A program made the position numbers and the translations under genes. 64,000 nucleotides of DNA from Elymus sibiricus (taxonomy: Eukaryota; Streptophyta; Magnoliopsida; Poales; Poaceae). The stretch lies in NCBI GenBank assembly GCA_039707655.1, contig CM077673.1, positions 266,766,288 through 266,830,287 of the forward strand. The letters run 5' to 3'. Positions 9,146 to 19,965 of this stretch are shown here, piece by piece (position 1 is the stretch's first letter; each line of letters begins with the position of its first letter). The notes beneath the pieces are model-generated. The model ran no database searches, was not told the DNA's origin, and was given only the letters and a program-made list of their open reading frames with translations.

Positions 9146-11914
9146 TTCCTGCTCGTCCTCGAGTAGGGAAATGATAAAAACAGAATTTTTGATGTGACAT
9201 GCTACCCATTATGTAATCTTTTGCATGCATGCTCATTGAGAAACGTGGAATCAACAAGTATTAACATAGAAATACTTATAAGTATAAGAAACAAAATCAT
9301 CAATCTTTCAAAGTATACGATCCTCAAAGAATCTTTACCCCCCATTCATCTTATTATATTAGCAAGGCATGGCTCCATCTTCACCACATTAATACAAATG
9401 TCAAGCACCACGGTGTCCAGGTCAGGCAATTGGATCGTACTTTTCAATATGCATCAACTTTTTATTCTTCACGCAATACATGAGCATGAGCCATTGGACA
9501 TAGCATTTAGGTGGAATAGAATACGGTGGTAGATATCAAAGGGGCAAAAAGTGGAGAAGATAGTCTCACATCAACTAGGCGTACCAACGGGCTATGGAGA
9601 TGCCCATTGATAGATCGATGCACCATGCAAATGATGCACTAGAGCCATAAGTGTATGAAAGCTCAAATGAAGCTAAGTGGGGTGTGCATCCAACTTGCTT
9701 GCTCATGAAGACCTCGGGCATTTGAGGAAGCCCGTCATAGGATTATACAAGCCAAGTTTATAATAATGAAAAAGTAATTCCCACTAGCATATGAAAATGA
9801 CATAACATGAGACTCTCTATATGAGGAACAAGGTGCCACTTTGAGGCACAAGTGTGGTAAAAGATAGTAGCAAAGTCCCTTCTCTCATTTTCTCTCATTC
9901 ATGTTTTTTCAATTCATTTTCATTTTTTTATATATGGTGGGCTCATTTGGCCTCCCCCATTTTTATTCCCTGACTAGGACAATGCTCTAACAATGATGAT
10001 CATCACATTTTTATTTACTTACAACTTGATATGAAGAACTGATAGAAATATATGACTCTATATGAATGCTTGTGGCAGTGTACCAAGATGTGCAAAGATC
10101 TAGCGTGACATGTATCAAAAATATGATGAACGGTGGCTTTGCCACAAATACTATGTCAGCTCTATATGATCATGCAAAGCAATATGATGATGAACGAACT
10201 AGTCATGTGAAGTGACGATGGAATTTGCATGGCAATATATCTCGGAATGGCTATGAAAATGCCATGATAGGTAGGTATGGTGGCTGTTTTGAGGAAGATA
10301 TAATGAGTCTTATGTGCAACAAAGCGTATCATGTCACGGGGTTTGGATGCACCGGTGAAAGTCGCACCGATCCTCAAGGTGAGAATGGGCTATGCACGGT
10401 ACCGAAGAGGCTAGCAAATATGAGGGGGTGAGATTGCGTATGTACATGGTTTCACATTAGTCATAAAGAACTCATATACTTATTGCAAAGTTTTATTAGT
10501 TTTATCACAAATCATAGTACTACTCGCATGCCCCGAGGGAGGAAGTTGGTAGGAGTTAACCATCGCGCGCTTCCGAGCCGAAACAACACTAGGATTTCAA
10601 CGAGGAATAGAAATGCTCACACATCATCACCATGCCTTTTTAATTTTTAGACGAAAAATAAGTTAACCTTTCTTAAAATCGAGACTTCTACAAATCAACA
10701 ATTATAAACTCACACATTTTTATATTACCACATCAATATCATTAACCCACAATTTCTCTATATGTGCTACATGATGGTTTTAATTATCACTCATTGAATA
10801 CCTAATATTTTTGGACTAGTCTTATGACCCATGCAAATTACCGTCACTATTTATTAACTCTCACACAAATATAAGTGAAGAGCGAGAGTGAAATTATTTC
10901 TATAAAATCTACACGCCACCGTGCTCAAAAAGATATAAGTGAAGTACTAGAGCAACTGCTAAGCTCAAAAGATATAAGTGAAGCGCCTAGAGTATTCTAA
11001 CAAATTATGATGAAGGTGTCTCTCTCAAATAGATGTGTCCAGCAAACGATGATTGTTGTAAACTGAAAGTAAAAGCAAACAAAAACAAACGACGCTCCAA
11101 GCAAAACTCCTATCATGTGATGAATAAAAATATAGCTTCAAGTGACATACCGATGGATTGAGAAGAAAGAGGGAATGCCTTCCGGGGCATCCCCAAGCTT
11201 AGACGCTTGAGTATTCCTTAGAATATTACATTGGGGTGCCTTGGGCATCCCCAAGCTTAGGCTCTTGCTGCTCCTTATTCCTTTGTCCATCGTTATAACA
11301 CCCAAAACTTGAAATTTTCAATCACACAAAACTCAACAAAACTTCTTGAGATCCGTTAGTATAAGAAACATATTGAATACTTTAGGTACTGTTATAAATT
11401 GATTATTATTTCATAATTGCATTATATGTACTGTATTCTAACTTCTCCATGGCTTATACCCCCCGATACAATCCATAGCATAATCAAAACAAGCAAACTA
11501 TGCAAGCAAAAACAGAATTTGTTTAAAACAGAACAGTCTGTAGCAATATGTAGAGAATCTATAATTTTTTAACTCTAAAAATTCCTAAACATTTGGACGT
11601 CCTTGAAAATTTGTATAGCAATACTGTGTAAAAAATTCAGATCATTATCACGCTCCAGTAAAAAATGAAAATTCCTGTACTGGAGTCAAAAGTTTCTGTT
11701 TTGTTTCAGCATCGATTCTACTCATCTTGTGAGTCATCCCAAAGGCTTTACTTGGCACAAACACCGATTTAAACATGAAAACATAATAATTACAGAGGAA
11801 ATAATAATGTTATTAAAAAAACAGGAAGTAAAAATAAAAAATAAAGATAACTCTTGGGTTGCCTCTCAACAAGCGCTATTGTTTTATGCCCCTTGCTAGG
11901 CATAATGCATAGTT
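9146..11914 (-). other. Element A long non-coding 3' region
   Basis: About 2.8 kb, AT-rich, with no credible ORF. It is collinear in scattered blocks with the same regions of C (22911-26165) and E (50234-52708): CGGCAT/GCATATAGGTAGGTATGGTGG-like, TTTGGATGCAC, GATATAAGTGAAG repeats near 10870-10985, and the paired GCATCCCCAAGCTT motifs at 11187-11200 and 11245-11258. A block reading GGGTTGCCTCTCAACAAGCGC at 11856-11876 is conserved in A, C, E and F. Confidence 0.6.
11856..11876 (-). promoter_or_regulatory. Conserved GCGCTTGTTGGGAGGCAACC-type block (A copy)
   Basis: The same 21-bp block occurs just beyond the ORF end in C (26109-26129), E (52650-52670) and F (61531-61551). Its arms GTTG and CAAC could pair. 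Role unknown. Confidence 0.4.
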
Positions 11915-12085
11915 TCAAGTATTGTCATCTTTGACACTCCACCCATAAGTAGCTCTCATGATTGATTCATAAGGTGGTTTAATTCTCTTTCTAGGGAAGT
12001 TTTTCGTCCCTTTTTTTAATGGGAATTCGAACCTTATGTTTCCCTCTTTCATGTCAATAATTGCACCTATAGTTCGTAGGAAAGG
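11915..12085 (-). pseudogene. Element A gag-protease, C-terminal end (separated by B)
   Basis: Minus-strand codons lead into a TGA at 11915-11917. The peptide contains RIKPPYESIMRA and ends in KDDNT; the equivalent end in element E lies at 52709-52880 with the same RIKPPYESIMRA. It is the part of the A polyprotein that follows the protease domain. It was separated from the rest (46347-47692) by insertion of B at the 5-bp duplication AAAGG. No frame damage is seen within this short part. Confidence 0.65.
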
Positions 12086-12977
12086 TGTCGATGCACTAGA
12101 ACAGGGGTATCTAGTGCCCCTAACTTATGCACAGGCGGTAGTAGCAAAACCCGTTGGGAAGCCTACAACATCTCCAAGCAAGCATTCAAGAACCAGCGTC
12201 CGGTAGCAACAACCTGCAGAAGGCCAAGCAAGCACCGACAACGCCAGCACAACGGCCCGGGAGGGGCCAAAACGCGCCAGCCACGCCCCCAAAGCCTGCC
12301 GAGGGCGAGGGATGCACATCTCTAGAAGACCCGGCAAGACGTCCCCCAGCAAGCACGAGCTATCCAGCCACCGCTCCACCGCATCGCTACGCCAATCACT
12401 TATCAATGCGGTGTCGAGCCCTCAAGTGGCTAAACAGCTCTCGCTAAGCACGTGGCGGCGCGCCGGAAGGCAAGTTATGCCCAGTTGACACCCGCCCTGC
12501 AGCGTGTCAAGACCATAAGCAACGGCTAGCCAAGCGGTGGTAAGAGCTTGCCGGGGATGCACCCCCGAGCGCCACCTAGACTAGTAATCATGGTATTTTG
12601 TCCTAAATGCCAGAGTTAGGTATGATAGCTCTGCTAAGCTATCTAATCGATAGATAATGACTGTTTTGCCATTGTGGTAACCCCTTGCACTATAAAAGGA
12701 GGCCCGAACCTGGGTGAACCACTCGCGTAGTAGCTCACCCCGACAGCAGCTCTTGCCGGGGTTAAGCGTTGCGCGTTCTTCGTGTTCCTCTGATCAATCC
12801 ACCAAAAGCAGGAGTAGGGTTTTACGCTTAGCAGCGGCCCGAACCCGGGTAAAATTCGTGTGTCCTGATCGTCATGCCGTCTCACGCTCTCCGCTCTTTG
12901 TGCAACGTGACCCCCCTTGCCAAACCACAAAGGGGCCTCTGGTCCCATAGGTGATCGTGAGCATCCGTGCCCCGACA
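12086..12977 (+). repeat. Element B 5' LTR
   Basis: Starts TGTCGATGCACTAGAACAGG and ends GTGCCCCGACA; 892 bp. It matches 40361-40385 plus 45450-46341 throughout, except for a short segment near 12703-12722 that is replaced by a longer one in the 3' LTR (46046-46085). Confidence 0.9.
12691..12698 (+). promoter_or_regulatory. TATA box in B 5' LTR
   Basis: TATAAAAG in the context CTTGCACTATAAAAGGAGG, also present at 46031-46038 in the 3' LTR. Marks the U3 promoter; transcription should begin about 30 bp downstream. Confidence 0.65.
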
Positions 12978-12981
12978 TCTT

Positions 12982-13001
12982 TGGCGTGCCAGGTAGGGGG
13001 G
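12982..13001 (+). other. Primer binding site of element B
   Basis: TGGCGTGCCAGGTAGGGGGG, five bases after the LTR end. The related junction in N reads TGGCGCACCAGGTAGGGGG. This is the conserved Tat-lineage primer region; I do not assign the tRNA with certainty. Confidence 0.7.
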
Positions 13002-13069
13002 CGTGCATCATTTGCACGAACCCGAGTTCATGAACGGCGAATCGATTTTCATCATCTTCTTCTTCATCC

Positions 13070-15092
13070 ATGGCTCCCAAGAAGAAGCCCAGCGCCACCG
13101 CGCATCCCTCCACTTCGAAGGCTCCCTCGCATGCAGCCGCGGGCACAGCGGGCATCACGGCGGCTGCGAGTGGGAAAGGCGTCATGGGCGACGCGGCTGG
13201 CGCAGGCGGCGCCACCGTCGTGTCCCCCACGGCCGAGGTTGGAGCTGGGAATGCGGGAGAAGAGTGACAGCAACAACACCCTGGCGAACGCGCCCCTAGC
13301 GCCGCGAACGGAGGGTTCGACCGATCACCGCCTCCCTGCCATGCGGATGGCCGTGGTCGTCACGGCGGTGCGCAGTCCAGAGCAAGCCGCGACCCCCCGT
13401 CCGCGCTCGTTACCAGCGCGGCTACTGGGCGCACGCCCCATCCAGAACAAGACAGAGCGTCGAGCGGAGCCGCGAACCCGCGGGCTCGGCCTCCCCCACG
13501 TCGGACCGCCCCGCCGAGCGGCGCACAGCGTCAAGAGCCCGGTGACGCCCCTCTTGGTTCCACCAGGAGCCAGGCGACGTCGCGGTCCGCCTCTTTCGCC
13601 ATGCCGGACACAGCGTCGGAAGCAATGGCACGAGCCCAACTCCTGCTTAACTTCCCGCCGGCGGCTGACAAAATGGATGAGTGGAGAGCTACCATCCAGA
13701 GTCTGATATCTTTCGTCGAAGCCAATAAATCTCAGCACGCGGAGCCATCGCAGCATGCACGTACGGCCACGCCGGCTCGGGCCGGCGATCGTGTCGAGGG
13801 GGCACACCAACGATGCAGCACCCTCCGCAACAGCAAACCCAAGAGCAACCGAGGCGAGCTTCACGTGCCGACGAGTTCGACGAAGCCTCTATGGCCTCGT
13901 CCGGCCCACGCGATCGCCGGGACCAGCGGCGTGTCCTGGAGGATCGGCGGAAAGAAGACGCGCGCATCACCATTGAGCGGCGTCGAGAAGCACACAGTCA
14001 GTCTGACAGGTGTAATGGCCCAGACGCTGGCGACCCCGCGCCAGTGCTGGTGGGTACTTGCCTTACGAGGTGGGATGCCCTGCCTTCACTCGCGAGCTGC
14101 GACAGGTCCGCTGGCCGTCGGCCCAAGCCTTCAAGCCGGAGCTGACGGAGAAATATGATGGAAAGCTGAACCCGGCAGAGTTCCTGGGCATCTATACGAT
14201 AGCTGTCCAGGATGTTGGAGGGAGAGACGAGAAAGTGCTTGCCAACTACTTCCCTTTGGCACTTAAGCCAATTGTGAGGTCCTGGCTGATGCACCTGCCA
14301 GAAAACTCCATCTCATCCCAGGCTGATCTGTGCAACGAATTCGTCGGTGCCATCACAGGCGGCCACCATCAGCCAAGGCAGCCCAGCGATTTGCAAGTCC
14401 TGCCGCAAAAGGAAGGAGAAACCTTGCGGAAGTACATTCAGAGATTCAGTCGAGTGCACCGCAACATCCCAGAAATACACCCCGCAGTCGTGATTGCCGC
14501 GTTCCATTCGAACGTGTGCAACAGGAGGATGCGGGCCAAGATGAATGTGAAACTCCCCAAGACTGTCAACGAGCTGTACACAATGGCGGACAAATGTGCC
14601 CGTGCTGAGGAAGGAAGGCGACTCCCTAGATAGGAGGCTGGCGTCGAAGTCGACTCAGACGACGACGACGATGCCCCCGGCTCGAAGGGGAGGAACCAAA
14701 AGCGCAACAATAAGCGCAAAGGAAAGGCGGTATTGGCTATGGAGGGCTCTGGTAATCTTACTACCGGCAAGAAGGACAAGGCCGATACCCCCGGCAAGGA
14801 AGCTGTCGCGTGCGCTGATTGCCGGGAGGCCGCAACAGCAGAGAAAACTAGGAAGTCCGACGGGTCGTACTGCAAGATCCACCGCACCAAGGGCCATGAC
14901 CTCCAAGAGTGCCGCCAGGTTGAGCAGCTTGTTGAAAAGCAGAAGGCAGAGTACGAGAAGCGTGACAGGAGAAAGGGCAAGACGCTGCTACCGGGAAGGG
15001 CCGTGGCGGCAGAGGAGGCCACCGCGACAAGACCCCACAGTAGAAGGAAAAGCCGGCCAAAGGCCGAGAGAAGAAAGCAACAGAGGATATGA
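13070..15092 (+). pseudogene. gag: Element B gag (capsid and nucleocapsid), frameshifted
   Basis: Starts with ATG at 13070 (MAPKKKPSATAHPSTSKAPS), followed by degenerate segments that change frame near 13270, 13800 and 14050. From 14058 to 14633 the capsid core is clear (FKPELTEKYDGKLNPAEFLG, YFPLALKPIVRSWLMHLP, EGETLRKYIQRFSRV), matching the retrotransposon gag family that forms the virus-like particle. A TAG stops it at 14631, but the same frame continues to 15092 through an acidic DSDDDDD linker and a Cys/His knuckle (YCKIHRTKGHDLQECRQ) that would bind the RNA. At least three frame changes and one stop make it non-functional. Confidence 0.8.
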
Positions 15093-16012
15093 GTGAGGAT
15101 AAGGATGATGAGGAGGATTCCAGTGACCGAGAATTCCAGAGGGCAACAGAAGCCATATGCATTGATGGGGGTGCATCTTTGCACACCTCTCACCGGCAGC
15201 TCAAGCAGTGGGCGCATGAGGTCAACGTTGTGGAACCTGCCGCAGAGTCCAAAAAGCCACTCAGATGGTCCCGCACGCCTATCATCTTTGATGAAGAGGA
15301 TCGCCCTGATCGCACCACCGTGGTCGGGTGTTTGCCATTGTTGGTCTCTCCAACGATCCGCAACCTCAAAGTCACCAAGATGTTAGTTGACGGCGCAGAA
15401 GGATTGAACTTGATCTCCCCAAAGGTGATCGAGAGGCTGCAAATCCCTGACGAGGAGCTCGAGGCTACTGGCACTTTCCAAGGGGTTAACCCCGGCAGGA
15501 GCCGACCCAAGGGGAAGATCACTTTGCATGTGACGTTTGGCGGGGAATTAAACTACCGGACCAAAAAGGTGGTGTTCGATGTGGTTGAGCTCCCCCTGCC
15601 TTACAACGGAATTCTCGGTCGCCCAGCCTTGGCAAAATTCATGGCAGCATCCCACTATGCTTATAACACCTTGAAGATGCCAGGACCCATTGGAATCATC
15701 TCCGTCCCCTCCGACAAGAAAGATGCAGTCATATGCGTGGATAAGATGTATCGAGATGCGGTAGCAGCTGAAGCCGCGGAAGCACCGGCTCCCGCCAAGG
15801 AATCAAGGAAAGAAAGGAAGTCTAGCAAAGACACCTGCAAGGACTCCGGGAAGCGCGCCTCTTCGGAGTGCGTTGCGCCCGTCGAGGATCTGTCGGAGAG
15901 TTCCACTGGCAAGAAGGCCAAGGTTACCTATCCTAAAACGAAGAAGGTCCCGACAGGCCAGGATGGCACGGGTGGCACATTCACCATCAGCGTCACCCTA
16001 ACTTACAAATAG
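15089..16012 (+). pseudogene. Element B aspartic protease region
   Basis: An open frame of 307 codons, one frame away from gag. The retropepsin motif is MLVDGAEGLNLIS around residues 108-120, where the Asp of the D-S/T-G triad is kept but the following residues read DGA, as in many Tat-type proteases. LPLPYNGILGRPALAKFMA further on is the conserved C-terminal flank of this domain. The rest is lysine/serine-rich linker before the RT. It would cleave the gag-pol polyprotein in the particle. TAG at 16010-16012 separates it from the RT in the same frame; this is probably a mutation because family members read through as one polyprotein. Confidence 0.75.
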
Positions 16013-16909
16013 GAAAGCGCGCTCGTTGCCTTCATGTGGGCGAATGTCGATGTGTTTGCCTGGCAACCATTTGACATCCCCGGTGTTCCCAGGAAGGTAA
16101 TCGAGCACCACCTTGCTGTCTGCCCCCACGCTAGGCCCGTCAAGCAAAAGGTTAGGAAGCAAGCCTTGGAGCGGCAGCAGTTCATCGCCGAAGAGATCAA
16201 GAAACTTGAAGCAGCTGGTTTGGTCAGAGGAGTGTTGCACCCATCTTGGTTAGCCAACCCTGTGGTGGTGCGCAAGGCGAATGGGAAATGGAGGCTTTGC
16301 ATAGATTTCACCAACTTTAACAAAGCATGCCCGAAGGACCCCTTTCCTTTGTCGTGCATCGACCAGATTGTTGATTCCACTTCCGGGTGCGACTTGCTTT
16401 CCTTCTTGGACGCTTAGTCCGGATACCACCAGATCTTCATGGCCAAGGAAGATGAGGAGAAGACCGCATTCATAACTCCGTGTGGCACGTACTGTTTTGT
16501 ACGGATGCCCTTCGGGTTAAAGAGCGTTGGTTCTACCTTTGCCAGAGCCGTGCAGACTGGACTTGGACCACAATTGCACAAGAATATAGAAGCCTACATG
16601 GATGATATAGTTGTCAAAACCAAGGATGAAGCAACTCTCATACAAGACTTGGAAGAGACTTTTGCAAACATGCGCAAGATCAACCTGAAGCTCAACCCAG
16701 AAAAATGTGTATTTGGCATCCCGTCCGGCAAGCTACTTGGGTTCTTTGTATCTCAGCGGGGGGTAGAAGCAAATCCCGACAAGATCAAGGCAATTTAACA
16801 GATACACGCACCCAAGACCATCAAGGATATCAGATGTTTGACTGGGTGCGTTGCCGCATTAAGTAGGTTCATTTCCAAGTCTGCCTAACGCGCACTGCCG
16901 TTCTTCAAA
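16013..16909 (+). pseudogene. Element B reverse transcriptase, 5' part
   Basis: Same frame as the protease. Recognisable RT blocks are HPSWLANPVVVRKANGKWRL, FNKACPKDPFPL, DLLSFLDA, PFGLKSVGSTFARA, the catalytic box YMDDIVVKT (near 16594-16620), and LNPEKCVFGIPSGKLLGF. Stops at 16415-16417 (TAG, replacing the tyrosine usually found in DAYSGYHQI), 16796-16798 (TAA) and near 16886. The domain copies element RNA to DNA. It is interrupted at 16909 by a Mutator-like element and resumes at 18548. Catalytic aspartates are intact, so decay is by nonsense mutation, not loss of the active site. Confidence 0.85.
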
Positions 16910-17094
16910 CGGACAATTGCATTATTGTCCTTAGTTGGTTCCTACCCATGGGTTTTGCCCTTACTTTTCGAGTTTGCTCAGTTATGCCCTTACTTTTTCC
17001 TTCGAGGTCGTCCAAATGTCCTTCTGTCATAGCTCCGTGCGGTCAACGCCATTTGACCACGGCGGTGTGCGGTTTTGGACAAATTTACCCTTGT
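16910..17094 (+). repeat. MULE left terminal inverted repeat
   Basis: Aligns with the reverse complement of 18354-18538 over roughly 185 bp, including GTTGGTTCCTACCCA, GGGTTTTGCCCTTACTTTT, GGTCAACGCC and TTTGACCACGGCGG. Similarity is about 80 percent by eye. Confidence 0.8.
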
Positions 17095-18353
17095 TAAAAA
17101 ACACACACTCTCTCTCTCTCTCTGACACGCGGGACCCGCCGAGAAAAAGACAAAAGAAAAAGACAGACCATCTCTCTCTCTCTCTTTTCTTACAAGGGGG
17201 AGCCATTAGTAAATAAAAAGAGTTAAAAATATTGTATCTCCTACCTCACCGGAGTGCTTCTCACGGTCAGCGGACGGCGGTGATCTGTGCGGGTCGCGGG
17301 GGAGCGGTCGGGAGGCTGGAATTCGTACCGGGAGATCCCCATGTATATGATAGAGAGTTAAGGGAGGCCGGAAAGGTCCGGAAGCGAGGGGACGGAGCTC
17401 GGTGGCGACGGTCGGAGCACGGGCTGCGCAGGGGAGGTATCTCCAGGTCGAGGAACTCAATGGGGGAGGCGCCAGAAGCTTTTTGGGAAAGTCCTGAAGC
17501 CCATGACATACGCTAAGATGATGGGGGCGTGAAGGATCCGGAGATCGAGTGTTGACAGCCGGGAATCGGATTTGGGGAAGATGACGACCAGGGCAGCGAT
17601 TCCACCCTCCCTTCGTTGATTTGCATCGCGGAGATACTCATGGACTGACTGTTAACCTCTGAGACACCTGACTGGGGCACGGGGAAACCGTCAGCCACGC
17701 AGACGACCAACGTGCCTGCAGTTCCGGCGAGCTCCCCCACTTGGTTGTGCACGCGTGCGCCCTTCTAAGATTCATCAGCTGGGCCACACGTGCGACCGGA
17801 CGATCCCGTGTCCTCATGGCAGCCTCGCGCGAAGTTTTGCGGCCGCACGCCGAGCTCCGGTGGCGCCTCGCCGGCTGCGCTCAGAGTGGCTTCGGTGGCG
17901 CTTCGTCGTCCGCGCTACGCGTGCGCCCTGCGGATCCCGTGCACCTCCAGCGCGCGAGGTTCCACGCCCGCACGTCGAGCTCCGGCGAGATCCCATGATT
18001 GGTCATGCATGCTGGCGGTGGCCATACGCGAGCCGGCATTGTCATGATTTTTTTGCCGGACCGATTAGTTTAGGCTAATAGCCCAATGCCAAGTGGGCCC
18101 GTTAGTGTTTGGAAAGTTTAGTTAGTAGGGTTAAAATCCCTAAAAAAGTTAGTAGGGTTAATAGTCCACTGCCAAGTGGGCTTCCGTTAGTGTTAGGTTA
18201 GTTGTTTAAATTAGTCAGCTCAAAAAAGTTGCTCAAACAATAGTCAGCTCAAAAAAAGTTGTTAAATTTAGTTCTAGCATTAGCATACCTAGTTTCAATG
18301 ACATGTCGACCCTACCTCTCCTGTTGACTAGTCCTAGTTGACTAGGCATCCAG
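17095..18353. other. MULE interior, GC-rich blocks and short tandem repeats
   Basis: Begins with CT/CA microsatellite-like runs (17100-17122, 17170-17186). GC-rich block one (17262-17520) holds a minus-strand open frame with the peptide ASGASPIEFLDLEIPPL; block two (17740-17998) has repeated CGCACG(C/T)CGAGCTCCGG. From 18074 to 18260 are tandem copies of CCAATGCCAAGTGGGC-type (83-bp period) and GTCAGCTCAAAAAAGTTG-type (27-bp period) units. No complete gene is recognised. Confidence 0.45.
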
Positions 18354-18538
18354 ACAGGGGCAAAAACGTCCAAAACGGTGCTCCGCCGTGGTCAAACGGC
18401 GTTGACCAGACGGGGGCATGACGGAAGGTCATTCGGATGACCTTGCAGAAAAAACTAAGGGCAAAACTGAGTAGACTCAAAAAGTAAGGGCAAAACCCGT
18501 GGGTAGGAACCAACTAGGGACAAAAATGTAATTGTCCC
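18354..18538 (-). repeat. MULE right terminal inverted repeat
   Basis: Partner of 16910-17094; its outer end reads GGGACAATTACATTTTTGTCC on the minus strand, immediately before the TTCTTCAAA duplication. Confidence 0.8.
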
Positions 18539-18547
18539 TTCTTCAAA

Positions 18548-19965
18548 ATCCTGAAGAAGGCAGGCCTGGTAAGGTGGACCCCAGAAGCAGAAGCAGCGCT
18601 GCAAGATCTGAAAACTTACCTTTCTTCCCCTCCCACCCTGGTTGCTCCTAAACCACAAGAACCGTTGCTGCTATACTTGGCAGCAACGAATCAAGTGGTT
18701 AGTGCAGCGCTGGTGGCACAGCGGGAAGTGGATGAGAATGCAGCCGCTACGGCCGATGCTGCCGGGGATAAAACCGAAGCTCCTGCGGCGGGACCCAATG
18801 CACAACCAGAGAGATCTCGGCAAGCTGACGAAGGCAATTCCAAGGAGGTGGCAAAAAGGAAAGTGGTGCAGCGACCGGTGTACTTTTGTCAGCTCCCTGT
18901 TGCAGGGGGCTAGGTCAAGATACTCTGTAGTGCAAAAGCTGATCTCGGCCTCATCATGGCCTCGAGGAAACTGCGCCACTACTTCCAAGCCCATGAGATC
19001 ACCGTCGTCACTCGCTTCCCGCTGCAACGCATATTGAGGAACCCCGAAGCTACCGGCAGGATAGTTGAATGGGCCCTTGAGTTGTCAAGTTTTGGCTTAA
19101 ACTATGAGAGCACTTCCACAGTTCAGAGCAGAGCATTGGCGGAGTTCATTGCAGAATGGACACCAACGCCAGATGAAGAAATCCCAGAGACAGTCCTCAC
19201 CGGCAAAGAAGCACCCAAAGATTGGGTCATGTACTTTGACGGTGCTTTCTCGCTCCAGGGTGCCGGAGCAGGCGTGCTCCTCGTCGCCCCCACCGGAGAA
19301 CACCTCAAGTATGTGGTCCAGATGCGCTTTCCCCAGGAGGAAGCTACCAACAACACTGCCGAATATGAGGGGCTCCTTGCCGGACTCAGAATCGCGGTGG
19401 AGTTGGGAATCAAGAGACTGATCATCCAAGGGGATTCACAGCTCGTGGTGAAGCAAGTCAACAAAGAATATTAGAGCCCGTTGATGGAAGCATACGTAGA
19501 AGAAGTGAGGAAACTGGAGGAGTGCTTTGATGGATTGCAAGCAGGGCATGTACCCCGTGCAGAAAATACCATCGTTGGTCATCTGTCAAAGTGCGCTGCG
19601 CAAAAGTTCCCTGTGGAACCACGAACCTTTATCCTCCACCTCACTCAACCTTCGGTATCCCCTTCAAAGATGGCCAGGAAAAGAAGAAAACTAAACACCG
19701 GCAAGCATTTCCCGGCAGAGCTTCCCAAAGCCGCTGGTAGAGAGGCTACCGGAGGCAGTCTCGTTCTGCATGGTGAGCAGCTGTCTCCTGTGGAACCCCA
19801 GGTTCTTATGGTCGAGACAAGCACTCCCACGGACGAGGAAATGCCTTTAGTCCTAGTTGCGAGCCCCAGGCTCCAACTTGGGCACATCACATAGTCCGTT
19901 TCCTTCAAACAGGAGAACTCCCCGAAGAGCAAGAAGAGTCCGAAAAAGTAGCCCGTCGGTCAAGT
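18548..19965 (+). pseudogene. Element B RT thumb, RNase H and linker
   Basis: Picks up the polyprotein after the MULE (KKAGLVRWTPEAEAALQDLK). The connection domain is in frame 2 until about 18885, a short stretch (SSLLQGARSRYSVVQKLI) lies in another frame, and frame 2 resumes near 18956 (LRHYFQAHEITVVTRFPL). RNase H catalytic motifs follow: YFDGAFS (Asp), NNTAEYEGL (Glu) and QGDSQLVVKQV (Asp). A TAG at 19472-19474 and another at 19892-19894 interrupt it, and the frame changes again before the integrase. RNase H would remove template RNA during cDNA synthesis. All three acidic residues of the site are kept. Confidence 0.82.

Larger units (their letters stand above)
16910..18538. mobile_element. 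Mutator-like element (MULE), non-autonomous, in B pol
   Basis: A 1,629-bp insertion with long terminal inverted repeats of about 185 bp (GGACAATT(G/A)CATT(A/T)TTGTCC outward ends) and a perfect 9-bp target duplication TTCTTCAAA at 16901-16909 and 18539-18547. Both traits are diagnostic of Mutator-like elements. The RT reading frame of B resumes directly after it. No MURA-like transposase is visible. The interior holds two GC-rich blocks (17262-17520 and 17740-17998) that contrast with AT-rich surroundings; these could be captured host fragments, as in Pack-MULEs, but I cannot identify a source gene. Confidence 0.85.

Noticed and set aside
14438..15217. 259-codon minus-strand ORF opposite gag of B
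   Set aside because: Shadow of the gag/nucleocapsid coding strand, whose capsid core and Cys/His knuckle are clear.
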